Under the pieces are notes generated by a model that was given only the letters and a program-made list of their open reading frames with translations, was not told the origin of the DNA and did no database searches. Below are positions 1 to 6,599 of a stretch of DNA of 24,465 nucleotides, piece after piece. The DNA lies in NCBI GenBank assembly GCA_034658655.1, contig JAYEFQ010000019.1:1-24465 (forward strand). Direction: 5' to 3'. How positions within the stretch are numbered: position 1 is the stretch's first letter; the number at the start of each line of letters is the position of its first letter. A program made the position numbers and the translations under genes. This DNA comes from JAQIBY01 sp034658655 (GTDB taxonomy: Bacteria; Bacteroidota; Bacteroidia; Bacteroidales; ML635J-15).

Positions 1-326
1 ACGCCAATGAACAAGATAAGTAATTGCATTGTTTTTTTGTCAAAATAAATATCATAATTAAAATGCTGAATAATAAGAAATATAATTAATGCCGAGTTAA
101 TATAAAATATGATATTTAAACTTAAGCTAATGCGATTAGTCAATGAATTTTGTTCTGCAATGAGTTTTGCCGTTGCTGTCCGATTAATAACTGAATTAAA
201 TAATCGCAATAAATACATTGGCTTTAAGTAGAGTGTATATATTAGAAAAAGTAGCCCCAATACCAAAATGAGCAAAACCCAATCTTGATATGTATGGTAA
301 AGGATTTCTTCTCCCGGAAAACGCAT
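1..326 (-). CDS. DUF4271 family membrane protein, N-terminal part
   Basis: An open frame runs on the (-) strand from an ATG at 326 down to the window edge, about 108 codons without a stop, so only the N-terminus is present. It begins MRFPGEEILYHTYQDWVLL and has a first membrane helix at residues ~16-32, a cytosolic-looking stretch with NSLTNRISLSLN (residues ~58-69), and hydrophobic segments at ~70-86 and from ~97. The pattern 'DW + helix, then NSL.NRISL.LN, then helix' is that of the Bacteroidota DUF4271 integral membrane family, usually ~200-300 aa. Its function is not known. It shares strand with the coiled-coil gene upstream and could be cotranscribed with it across a 127-base gap. Family assignment is from pattern memory and is moderately sure. 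Confidence 0.6.
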   Translation of the reverse strand, partial: MRFPGEEILYHTYQDWVLLILVLGLLFLIYTLYLKPMYLLRLFNSVINRTATAKLIAEQNSLTNRISLSLNIIFYINSALIIFLIIQHFNYDIYFDKKTMQLLILFIG

Positions 327-383
327 AACAGTAATTTAAATATTAATTTATAAAACCTCCAACCTCAAATTCCCTGAGTGTCA

Positions 384-410
384 TTTTTCAGGAGTTTACG
401 AACTGAAAAA
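384..410. terminator. Stem-loop between coiled-coil gene and DUF4271 gene
   Basis: TTTTTCAG at 384-391 pairs with CTGAAAAA at 403-410, a perfect 8-bp stem. An inner AGTT/AACT pairing around a TACG loop is an alternative. It lies 43 bases past the stop of the (-) strand coiled-coil gene. There is no clear extra U tract on either strand, so it is a weak terminator candidate or an mRNA 3' stabiliser. Confidence 0.3.
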
Positions 411-453
411 TGTAACACGAAGCAATCCCGATGCATGTAGGGGCCTCAAACTA

Positions 454-1338
454 TTACTTCAAAAGAAAATCTGTTGTGCCTATTAAATGCCCGTCCATAT
501 ACAATTCGACTTGATATTTTCCTTCCAGAACTTCTTGATCTATATCATAATAAATTACGACATCCAAAAAATTATTTTCATATTGAACTGTTCTGTTTTC
601 AGAAAAAGCAAGTAGCTCTTCCTCGTATGTGAAAAGATTATCGGTGTCTTTAACCAAAATATACCCGTCAGGACGAAGGATGCGAATGTAAATGGTTCGA
701 GGTCCTGTCTCTGCGATTGAATTTTCCATGAGAGTAAAGCGTGTTTGAATTTGCTCTACCCGTTTTGCTTTATCATTTTCTCGTCCTCGATGATTAAATG
801 TTAAGGCTTGAATATTTGTTGCTTTAACGGTCGCTGCTTGTTCAACTGTTAGCTCAAGCTCATCGTTTTTGTTTACAACTTCATCCATTTCATATATTAA
901 TCGCTCGTGGCTTTCGCGAACTTCATTGTTTTCGGCAATAAGTTGCGTGTTCATTTGATTTAATGAGTCAATTTGATAAACATAGCTTTTCATAATTCCA
1001 CGCAGGGTTTCAATTTCTGATTGATATTTTCGAATCTGAGAGGTGTTGTACGTTTTAACCGTCTGTAATTCTTCAATTAGCACTGAAATTTTTTCTTTTT
1101 CTTCTGACAGTTTTTCGTTCATGCTGTCATTCTCAGTTTGAATGGAATCGTAATTGGAATAAAGCCGGTTTAGATCTTCCTCTATTAGGTCTTTAGCCGA
1201 TATTGTTTCTCCTATTTGTTGTACAACTTTTTCATACTGTCGATTTAAGATAATGAGTTTGTATGCAGCAAACCCAACTCCTATCAGTAAAATGATAATT
1301 AACAAAGTTAATAATCGTGTTACCTTTTCTTTATTCAT
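454..1338 (-). CDS. Membrane-anchored coiled-coil protein, unknown function
   Basis: 294 aa. A short basic N-terminus (MNKEKVTR) is followed by one membrane helix at ~9-27, then a long heptad-rich coiled coil at ~30-175 (many E/Q/N/L), and a C-terminal beta-rich domain at ~195-294 that contains TGPRTIYIRILRPDGYIL and ends YMDGHLIGTTDFLLK. The topology suggests a periplasmic coiled coil anchored in the inner membrane with a globular head. I do not recognise a named family; similar architectures are common as hypothetical proteins in Bacteroidota. The gene is divergent from the metallo-hydrolase gene, and a Bacteroidota -7 box sits ~30 bases upstream of its ATG. A structural or tethering role is only inference. 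Confidence 0.75.
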   Translation of the reverse strand: MNKEKVTRLLTLLIIILLIGVGFAAYKLIILNRQYEKVVQQIGETISAKDLIEEDLNRLYSNYDSIQTENDSMNEKLSEEKEKISVLIEELQTVKTYNTSQIRKYQSEIETLRGIMKSYVYQIDSLNQMNTQLIAENNEVRESHERLIYEMDEVVNKNDELELTVEQAATVKATNIQALTFNHRGRENDKAKRVEQIQTRFTLMENSIAETGPRTIYIRILRPDGYILVKDTDNLFTYEEELLAFSENRTVQYENNFLDVVIYYDIDQEVLEGKYQVELYMDGHLIGTTDFLLK

Positions 1339-1365
1339 AGCAAATTATTTATTACTTTAACACGG

Positions 1366-1373
1366 CAAAAGTA
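1366..1373 (-). promoter_or_regulatory. Bacteroidota -7 box for the coiled-coil gene
   Basis: On the (-) strand 1373-1366 reads TACTTTTG, a match to the Bacteroidota TAnnTTTG -7 consensus, followed by GCCG. The predicted start of transcription would be ~1359, giving a leader of about 20 bases before the ATG at 1338. A -33 TTTG is not found at the expected 19-base spacing, so the call rests on the -7 box and position. Confidence 0.4.
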
Positions 1374-1451
1374 CGATTTATTGTACAAAGAATTAAGAAA
1401 GTACAAAATATTATTTTTGATAGTCCGTTATAGATAACTTATAAAAAGCAT

Positions 1452-1459
1452 TATTTTTG
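1452..1459 (+). promoter_or_regulatory. Candidate -7 box for the MBL hydrolase gene
   Basis: TATTTTTG fits TAnnTTTG and lies 24 bases upstream of the ATG at 1484. The same ten bases, TTATTTTTGA, occur at 1411-1420 and 1451-1460, exactly 40 bases apart, so two start sites or a duplicated box are possible. No good -33 TTTG is at the standard distance for either copy. Confidence 0.3.
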
Positions 1460-1483
1460 AAGCAATTTATAAATGCTAATATT

Positions 1484-2335
1484 ATGAGCAAGCAAATTCG
1501 TGTATATAGTTTGGAAACCGGAAACTTTAAAGCCGATGGAGGGGCAATGTTTGGCGTTGTCCCAAAAGTTATGTGGGAGCGTGTATATCCGGCTGATGAA
1601 AATAATCTTTGCCCATGTGCTTGTCGTTCTTTACTAGTAGATACTGGTGATAAAAAAATCTTAATTGATACAGGGATTGGAGACAAACTCGATCCTGATT
1701 ATGCGAAATTTCATTATCTTTTTGGTGATGATAATTTGTTGAAATCGTTGAAAAAAGTAGGGTTTGCCCCTGAAGATATTACGGATGTTATATTAACTCA
1801 CTTGCATTTTGACCATTGTGGGGGTACTACAAATTTTGATGCACAAGGGAATTCGAAAATTGTATTTAAGAATGCGGATATTTGGGTTAGTAAAATGCAG
1901 TGGGAGTGGGCAATGAATCCAAATCGGCGTGAAAAACCCGCCTATTTAAAAGAAAATTTAGATCCTTTGGCACGTTCTTCTCGTTTAAAATTGGTTGAAA
2001 CCCCTTTCTTTTTAACACCCGAGATTGAATTGCGTTTTTTTAACGGACATACCAAGGGGCTGATGTCAGTTTTTGTCAATTTAGGAAGTCGGCGGATCGT
2101 TTTTGCTGGGGATTTATTGCCGGCTATTCCATATATTCGCTTGTCATTTACAGCGGCATATGATATTTTCCCCTTAACTTCAATCGATGAAAAACAAGCA
2201 TTTTTGAATGATTTGGTTGAAAATCAAGACGTGCTATTTTTGCAACATGATATTAATGCGGAAGCATGTACATTAAAAAAGACACCCAAAGGCATCCGTG
2301 AAAACGAAATTATAAATGTCAATGAAATTCTTTAA
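1484..2335 (+). CDS. Metallo-beta-lactamase fold hydrolase
   Basis: 283 aa from ATG 1484 (MSKQIRVYSLETGNF). An in-frame TTG at 1457 would add nine residues but overlaps the candidate -7 box, so I prefer the ATG. The metal site is complete: THLHFDHCGG gives H106, H108, D110 and H111; GHTKGL gives H189; FAGDLLP gives D210; LQHD gives H255. This is the dinuclear-zinc pattern of the MBL superfamily, in the AttM/quorum-quenching-lactonase-like and related hydrolase branch (a long N-terminal beta region with DTGIGDK before the HxHxDH motif). No signal peptide, so cytoplasmic. The substrate cannot be told from sequence. The 3' end overlaps the next gene's start by 20 bases, suggesting translational coupling. 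Confidence 0.88.
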   Translation: MSKQIRVYSLETGNFKADGGAMFGVVPKVMWERVYPADENNLCPCACRSLLVDTGDKKILIDTGIGDKLDPDYAKFHYLFGDDNLLKSLKKVGFAPEDITDVILTHLHFDHCGGTTNFDAQGNSKIVFKNADIWVSKMQWEWAMNPNRREKPAYLKENLDPLARSSRLKLVETPFFLTPEIELRFFNGHTKGLMSVFVNLGSRRIVFAGDLLPAIPYIRLSFTAAYDIFPLTSIDEKQAFLNDLVENQDVLFLQHDINAEACTLKKTPKGIRENEIINVNEIL

Positions 2336-2690
2336 ATACATAATAATTTTTGTTGGATTGTTTGCGGCAACATCATGTACCGATCAGTGGCATGAAGAGC
2401 AAAATCACAAATTATTTGTGAAATATGATTGGATATTAACCATGTATGTTGATGGTGTTAATAACGAGGTGGTTTCGGTTGGTGAAACGAGATATCGATT
2501 TAAAGAAGACGGCGTTTTAGTTAAAGAAACGGAAACCGATGATTTGCAAACGTCCTCTTGGGAAATTCCACAACGCGATTATGTTCGGATTGGCTCAGCA
2601 ACCTTTCGTGTTAAAACACTGACGAATCGGATATTAACTTTAGAATATGGCGAAGATGTTATGTATTTTTTGCCTGAGACTAATGATTAA
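2316..2690 (+). CDS. Small lipoprotein, unknown function
   Basis: 124 aa, starting inside the end of the MBL hydrolase gene in another frame (ATG 2316, or the next Met at 2322). A short hydrophobic signal ends in the lipobox AATSC with Cys21, so a Bacteroidota lipoprotein. The mature part (residues 22-124) has alternating beta-type segments, including KYDWILTMYVDG, TRYRFKEDGVL, SSWEIPQRDYVRIG and RILTLEYGEDVMYFLPE. This is the shape of small lipocalin-like or 'copper-resistance NlpE-like' barrels in this phylum, but no family motif is certain. Coupled to the upstream hydrolase gene. Its stop overlaps the stop of the convergent GH3-like gene by 11 bases, leaving no room for a separate terminator. 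Confidence 0.72.
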   Translation: MSMKFFKYIIIFVGLFAATSCTDQWHEEQNHKLFVKYDWILTMYVDGVNNEVVSVGETRYRFKEDGVLVKETETDDLQTSSWEIPQRDYVRIGSATFRVKTLTNRILTLEYGEDVMYFLPETND

Positions 2691-4191
2691 ATGTTAACAA
2701 TGCATCTACATATTGTCGATTATTTGACAAACGTGGGATTTTATGCTGACCACCCAGCTTTTGCTTGTATTTTAGCCAACGATAAAATGCTCCTTCTTTC
2801 ATAATAACCACTTCCGGAGGTCCTAGAGTCAGGTCTTTATAACGCTTGGCATCGTAATCTGAATTGATTTCCCGCAATGTTTCATCCAAAATTCTAATAA
2901 AACGATCTAAGCTATCAGGTGCTTTTATAAATTCAAACAACCACTGATGTGCTGCATTCTTTTCTTCTCCGAAATAGCGGGGAGCCGCAGTATATTCTAG
3001 AATTTCGGCACCGGTTAGTTTGCAGGCTTTTTTAAGTGCATTTTCAGCATTGTCAATAATTATCTCTTCTCCAAATGCGTTAATAAAATGTTTTGTTCTG
3101 CCGGTTACTCTAATTTTATATGGTTTAATTGAGGTAAACATTACAGTGTCACCAATCATATAACGCCATAATCCACTATTAGATGAAATAATGATTGCAT
3201 AATTTTTATTTAACACAACATCTTCTAGTGTAATGGCTTTCGGATTTTCATTATCCAGTGCTTCCATCGGAATAAATTCATAAAAAATCCCATAATCTAA
3301 CATGAGTAACATATCGCGTTTTCCAGGCTCATCTTGCATGGCAAAAAAACCTTCTGACGCATTATATGTTTCCATGTACTTCATATTAGGGTTGCTAATT
3401 AATTTTTGATAGGTTGTTTTGTATGGTTCGAAGCTAACACCGCCATGTACAAATAGTTCCAAGCTTGGCCATACTTCAGAAATGTTACTTTTTCCAGTGA
3501 TTTCTAAAATGCGTCGCAATAAAACTAAAAACCAACTTGGTACGCCGACAATGTTTGAAACGGGACTTTTTATTGTGCTTTGTGCGATGCGTTCAATTTT
3601 TTCTTCCCATTCCTCCATTAGTGCAATGTTTAGATTCGGAAGTTTGTAAATGTAGGACCAAAATGGTAAGTTTCTTAATAATACGGCAGACAAATCTCCA
3701 GAAAAAGACTTGTCGTTAGGATTATTTGCCTGATGGCTACCACCTAAGGCAAGTGTTTTGCCGACAAAAATTTTCGTTTCCGGATTATTGTCGGAATATA
3801 TGGCATAAATATCTCTTCCGCTTCGAAAATGACATTCATCTAATGCTTCTTTTGTGATTGGAATGTATTTGCTTCTGTCTGATGTTGTTCCGCTCGACTT
3901 TGCAAACCAGCGAATATCTGTTGGCCAAATAATATTTTGTTCGCCTTTTAGGGTTCGCTCAATATATGATTTAATTGAATCATAATCATGAATTGGTACG
4001 CGATCAGCAAATTGACTGTAATTGCGAATTTCTTTAAAGTGATATTGCTTTCCAAATTCAGTATTTTTTGCAGTATCTATAAGTTCGCGAAATTGATTGT
4101 TCTGAATTTCAGCCGGATGGCGGCGGAAATCTTCGATTTGAGCCAATCGTTTGTAGTTAATTAGGTTAACAATGGAATTGATTACTGGCAT
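2680..4191 (-). CDS. GH3 family acyl-adenylate-forming protein
   Basis: 503 aa, full length for bacterial GH3-like proteins. The ATP/AMP-binding signature is at residues 98-108 (KSSGTTSDRSK, then YIPIT), the aromatic/adenine motif at ~276-285 (YNASEGFFAM), GIFYEFIPM at 301-309, and the C-terminal hinge region YMIGDTV.F ... VTGRTKHFINAFGEEII at ~344-378. This is the ANL-superfamily fold of the plant auxin-amido synthetases ('GH3 auxin-responsive promoter' family). In Bacteroidota the homologues are widespread but their acyl substrate is unknown, so a plant-hormone role should not be assumed. Cytoplasmic, no signal peptide. Divergently transcribed from cvpA across 57 bases. Confidence 0.9.
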   Translation of the reverse strand: MPVINSIVNLINYKRLAQIEDFRRHPAEIQNNQFRELIDTAKNTEFGKQYHFKEIRNYSQFADRVPIHDYDSIKSYIERTLKGEQNIIWPTDIRWFAKSSGTTSDRSKYIPITKEALDECHFRSGRDIYAIYSDNNPETKIFVGKTLALGGSHQANNPNDKSFSGDLSAVLLRNLPFWSYIYKLPNLNIALMEEWEEKIERIAQSTIKSPVSNIVGVPSWFLVLLRRILEITGKSNISEVWPSLELFVHGGVSFEPYKTTYQKLISNPNMKYMETYNASEGFFAMQDEPGKRDMLLMLDYGIFYEFIPMEALDNENPKAITLEDVVLNKNYAIIISSNSGLWRYMIGDTVMFTSIKPYKIRVTGRTKHFINAFGEEIIIDNAENALKKACKLTGAEILEYTAAPRYFGEEKNAAHQWLFEFIKAPDSLDRFIRILDETLREINSDYDAKRYKDLTLGPPEVVIMKEGAFYRWLKYKQKLGGQHKIPRLSNNRQYVDALLTFNH

Positions 4192-4210
4192 ATATTATTA
4201 TTATTACACA

Positions 4211-4220
4211 GCAAATTTGC
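4211..4220. promoter_or_regulatory. Palindromic shared -7 region between GH3-like gene and cvpA
   Basis: GCAAATTTGC is a perfect 10-base palindrome midway in the 57-base divergent gap. It presents TTTGC on both strands, preceded by CA instead of TA, so each strand is one base off the TAnnTTTG -7 consensus. The implied start sites (~4226 forward, ~4206 reverse) would give leaders of ~20 bases in both directions. It could also be an operator. Confidence 0.3.
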
Positions 4221-4248
4221 TTATTTTTAGCGAAAATAAAAAGTGATT

Positions 4249-4758
4249 ATGAATTATCTGGATATTATTATCCTTATCCCAGTATTGTGGATGGCATTTA
4301 AGGGCTTAAAAAAGGGACTGATAAAGGAAATTGCATCATTGGCAGCACTTATTCTTGGTATTTGGGTTGCCAGTAGTTTTTCTCATTTTTTAGTAAGTAT
4401 ATTGGCAGATAATACTAAAATAGATGACAATTACATTCCCCTGATTGCTTTTGGATTGATTTTTATTTTGGTCGTGATATTAATTCATTTACTTTCAAAT
4501 GGCTTGGACAAACTTGTTAATGCAATTGCACTTAAATCATTAAACAAATTTGGCGGGGCTGTTTTTGGTGCGGCTAAAGCGGTGTTGATAATTGCAGCAA
4601 TTTTGTTTTTGTTTAATCAATTTCTTGTCATAAAACTAGAGCTTATTCCTCAGGAAGTAATGGATGATTCTTTTCTTTATAATCCAATTTTGGATTTAAT
4701 CGAGTTTTTATATCCCAAAATTGAAAACATTAAGTTTGAGGACTTTCGATTGCATTAA
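4249..4758 (+). CDS. cvpA: CvpA family inner-membrane protein
   Basis: 169 aa from ATG 4249; a GTG two codons upstream (4243) is a less likely start. The N-terminus NYLDIIILIPVLWMAFKGLKKG matches the CvpA family opening (D-hydrophobic-G.kKGli.e). Four membrane helices are visible at ~3-20, ~25-45, ~63-83 and ~100-125, with the conserved LNKFGGAVFGAAKAVLI before the last. The family is linked to colicin V production and envelope stress tolerance; the mechanism is unknown. The gene ends ~50 bases before a strong promoter and hairpin that start the rimP-nusA-infB operon, so it is probably a separate unit with read-through. Confidence 0.87.
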   Translation: MNYLDIIILIPVLWMAFKGLKKGLIKEIASLAALILGIWVASSFSHFLVSILADNTKIDDNYIPLIAFGLIFILVVILIHLLSNGLDKLVNAIALKSLNKFGGAVFGAAKAVLIIAAILFLFNQFLVIKLELIPQEVMDDSFLYNPILDLIEFLYPKIENIKFEDFRLH

Positions 4759-4783
4759 AATAGTAGTTTTCAAGGTATTTTAT

Positions 4784-4814
4784 TTTGATATAACAAAGCT
4801 TTTATTTACATTTG
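4784..4814 (+). promoter_or_regulatory. Bacteroidota promoter of the rimP-nusA-infB operon
   Basis: A -33 TTTG (4784-4787) and a -7 TACATTTG (4807-4814, followed by C) are separated by exactly 19 bases, a full match to the Bacteroidota TTTG-N19-TAnnTTTG promoter. The predicted transcript start is around 4820, giving a ~45-base leader before the rimP ATG at 4865. It is the best promoter match in the window. Confidence 0.72.
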
Positions 4815-4834
4815 CACAGCGAATGAGAAAGAAA

Positions 4835-4857
4835 GGGGACGGAAGTCCCCTTATTTT
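4835..4857 (+). promoter_or_regulatory. Leader hairpin upstream of rimP (terminator/attenuator-like)
   Basis: GGGGAC (4835-4840), loop GGAA, GTCCCC (4845-4850): a perfect 6-bp GC-rich stem with a GNRA-type tetraloop, followed by TTATTTT (4851-4857). It has the form of a short Rho-independent terminator but lies downstream of the predicted rimP promoter and 15 bases before the rimP ATG. It could attenuate the operon, bind a regulatory protein (NusA is encoded in the same operon), or simply end cvpA transcripts. Confidence 0.55.
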
Positions 4858-4864
4858 GTACCTT

Positions 4865-5299
4865 ATGATAAAGAAAGAAAATATAGAATCAATTGTAAAT
4901 GAGCTTATTAGCCCTCCGGATTTCCTTGTTGATGTTCGGGTTGATAAGCATAATAACATACAAATTTTTGTTGATAGTATAGAGCAGTTTAACATCGATT
5001 CCTGTAAACATATCAGTCGAAAGCTTGAGGGAAAGCTCGATAGGGATAAAGAAGATTTCATGTTGGAAGTTTCATCTCCCGGTCTTGATAAGCCGTTTAA
5101 GGTTAAAGCACAGTATCAAAAGTACTTGGATCGACAAATTGATTTGTGGGCAGATGGAGAAACCTATAATAATGCTAAAATTGTTGAAGTTGCTGAAGAT
5201 GCAATAACAATTGCATTCACAAAAAATAAAAAGAGCGAAACAATAACATATTCATTTAATCAAATTGAGAAAGCAAAACCAAGTATCAGTTTTAAGTAA
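4865..5299 (+). CDS. rimP: Ribosome maturation factor RimP
   Basis: 144 aa from ATG 4865 (MIKKENIESIVNELI). The frame is open further upstream, but longer starts would translate through the promoter and leader hairpin. Family features: N-terminal alpha/beta domain with VDVRVDKHNNIQIFVDS (~21-40), the conserved CKHISRKLEG...EDFMLEVSSPGLDKPFK (~47-78; the VSSPGLDkPf motif is diagnostic), and a C-terminal SH3-like domain ending INQ-type strands. RimP helps 30S subunit assembly in the cytoplasm. First gene of the conserved rimP-nusA-infB operon; 12 bases separate it from nusA. Confidence 0.95.
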   Translation: MIKKENIESIVNELISPPDFLVDVRVDKHNNIQIFVDSIEQFNIDSCKHISRKLEGKLDRDKEDFMLEVSSPGLDKPFKVKAQYQKYLDRQIDLWADGETYNNAKIVEVAEDAITIAFTKNKKSETITYSFNQIEKAKPSISFK

Positions 5300-5311
5300 A
5301 ATAATATACAA

Positions 5312-6544
5312 ATGGCACAGACTAATTTAATAGACACTTTTGCGGAGTTTAAAGAACTTAAGGACATTGACCGTGCAACCATGATGAGTGTGCTCGAAGA
5401 AGTTTTTCGTGCAACGCTAATTAAGATTCATGGCACTGACGAAAATTATGATATTATTATAAATGTTGATAAGGGCGACTTTGAAATATGGAGAAATCGT
5501 GAAGTTGTTTCAAATGAAGCATTTGAAGACCCAAACTTAGAAATTCCTTTGACAGAGGCTTTAAAAATTGATGAGGATTATGAGGTTGGTGAAGATGTAA
5601 CTGATGAAGTAAAAGTTGAAGACTTTGGACGTCGTGCAATCCTTGCCTTAAGACAAAATTTGACAAATAAAATTTTAGAACTTGAGCGCGATAATCTTTA
5701 TAATATGTATAAGAATCGCATTGGCGATATTATTACAGGAGAAGTTTATCAAATATGGAAACGTGAGATTTTAGTGCTTGATGATGATGGAAATGAATTG
5801 ATTCTTCCAAGAGAAGAACAGATTCCTTCTGATTTTTTCCGTAAAGGAGATACCATTCGTGCAATTGTTGAACGAGTAGAAATGCGTGGAGGAAATCCAT
5901 TGATTATTATTTCTCGAACATCGACAATTTTTCTCGAGCGTTTGTTCGAGCTTGAGGTTCCTGAGATTTTTGATGGTTTAATTACGATTAAACGCATTTC
6001 AAGAGTTCCTGGTGAGCGTGCAAAAGTTGCTGTGGAATCATACGATGATCGCGTTGACCCAGTTGGTGCATGTGTTGGAATGAAAGGGAGCCGTATTCAT
6101 GGAATCGTGCGTGAATTAAGAAACGAGAACATTGATGTCATTAACTATACATCAAATATCCAGCTATTTATTCAACGTGCTTTGAGTCCTGCAAAAGTTT
6201 CTAATGTGAAACTTTTGGAAGGCGATAAGGCAGATGTGTATTTGGTGCCGGATCAAGTTTCTCTCGCAATCGGGAAAAATGGACATAACATAAAATTAGC
6301 ATCTCAGTTAACTGGTTTTGAAATTGATGTTTATCGTGAGGTAAATGCCGATGATGAAGATGTTGATATCGACGAGTTTTCAGATGAAATTGAAGGCTGG
6401 GTTTTAGATGCATTGAAAGGAATTGGTTGTGATACTGCAAAGTCTGTACTTGAATTAAGTCGCAATGACTTGATAACTCGTACTGACCTTGAAGAGGAAA
6501 CCATTGACAATGTGCTTCAGATCTTTAAATCAGAATTTGAATAA
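5312..6544 (+). CDS. nusA: Transcription termination/antitermination factor NusA
   Basis: 410 aa, usual for Bacteroidota NusA. N-terminal RNA-polymerase-binding domain 1-~125; S1 RNA-binding domain starting ~132 (GDIITGEVYQIWKREILVL); KH1 with GACVGMKGSRIHGIVREL around residue 252; KH2 with LAIGKNGHNIKLASQLTG around residue 318. A short acidic linker (DADDEDVDIDE-like, ~345-360) leads to a C-terminal helix-hairpin-helix-like segment (LDALKGIGCDTAKSVLEL, ~367-385). Binds RNA polymerase and nascent RNA to control pausing, termination and antitermination. Sits between rimP and infB in the standard order. Confidence 0.96.
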   Translation: MAQTNLIDTFAEFKELKDIDRATMMSVLEEVFRATLIKIHGTDENYDIIINVDKGDFEIWRNREVVSNEAFEDPNLEIPLTEALKIDEDYEVGEDVTDEVKVEDFGRRAILALRQNLTNKILELERDNLYNMYKNRIGDIITGEVYQIWKREILVLDDDGNELILPREEQIPSDFFRKGDTIRAIVERVEMRGGNPLIIISRTSTIFLERLFELEVPEIFDGLITIKRISRVPGERAKVAVESYDDRVDPVGACVGMKGSRIHGIVRELRNENIDVINYTSNIQLFIQRALSPAKVSNVKLLEGDKADVYLVPDQVSLAIGKNGHNIKLASQLTGFEIDVYREVNADDEDVDIDEFSDEIEGWVLDALKGIGCDTAKSVLELSRNDLITRTDLEEETIDNVLQIFKSEFE

Positions 6545-6599
6545 ACAACTGAAAATTCAGGTGTAATTCATTAGAAATAATATTGGGCTAAAATAAATT

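Noticed and set aside
1457..1483. TTG start for the MBL hydrolase
   Set aside because: It overlaps a -7 promoter box and adds residues not needed by the fold; ATG 1484 is better.
1411..1686. 91-aa (-) strand frame across the MBL gene start
   Set aside because: Lies opposite a clear coding start and a promoter region; no recognisable domain.
2680..4191. Plant-type auxin-conjugating enzyme
   Set aside because: The fold matches GH3, but bacterial members have unknown acyl substrates, so the specific hormone role is not supported.
4721..4864. N-terminal extension of RimP by 48 codons
   Set aside because: It would overlap cvpA and translate through the promoter; the family begins at ATG 4865.
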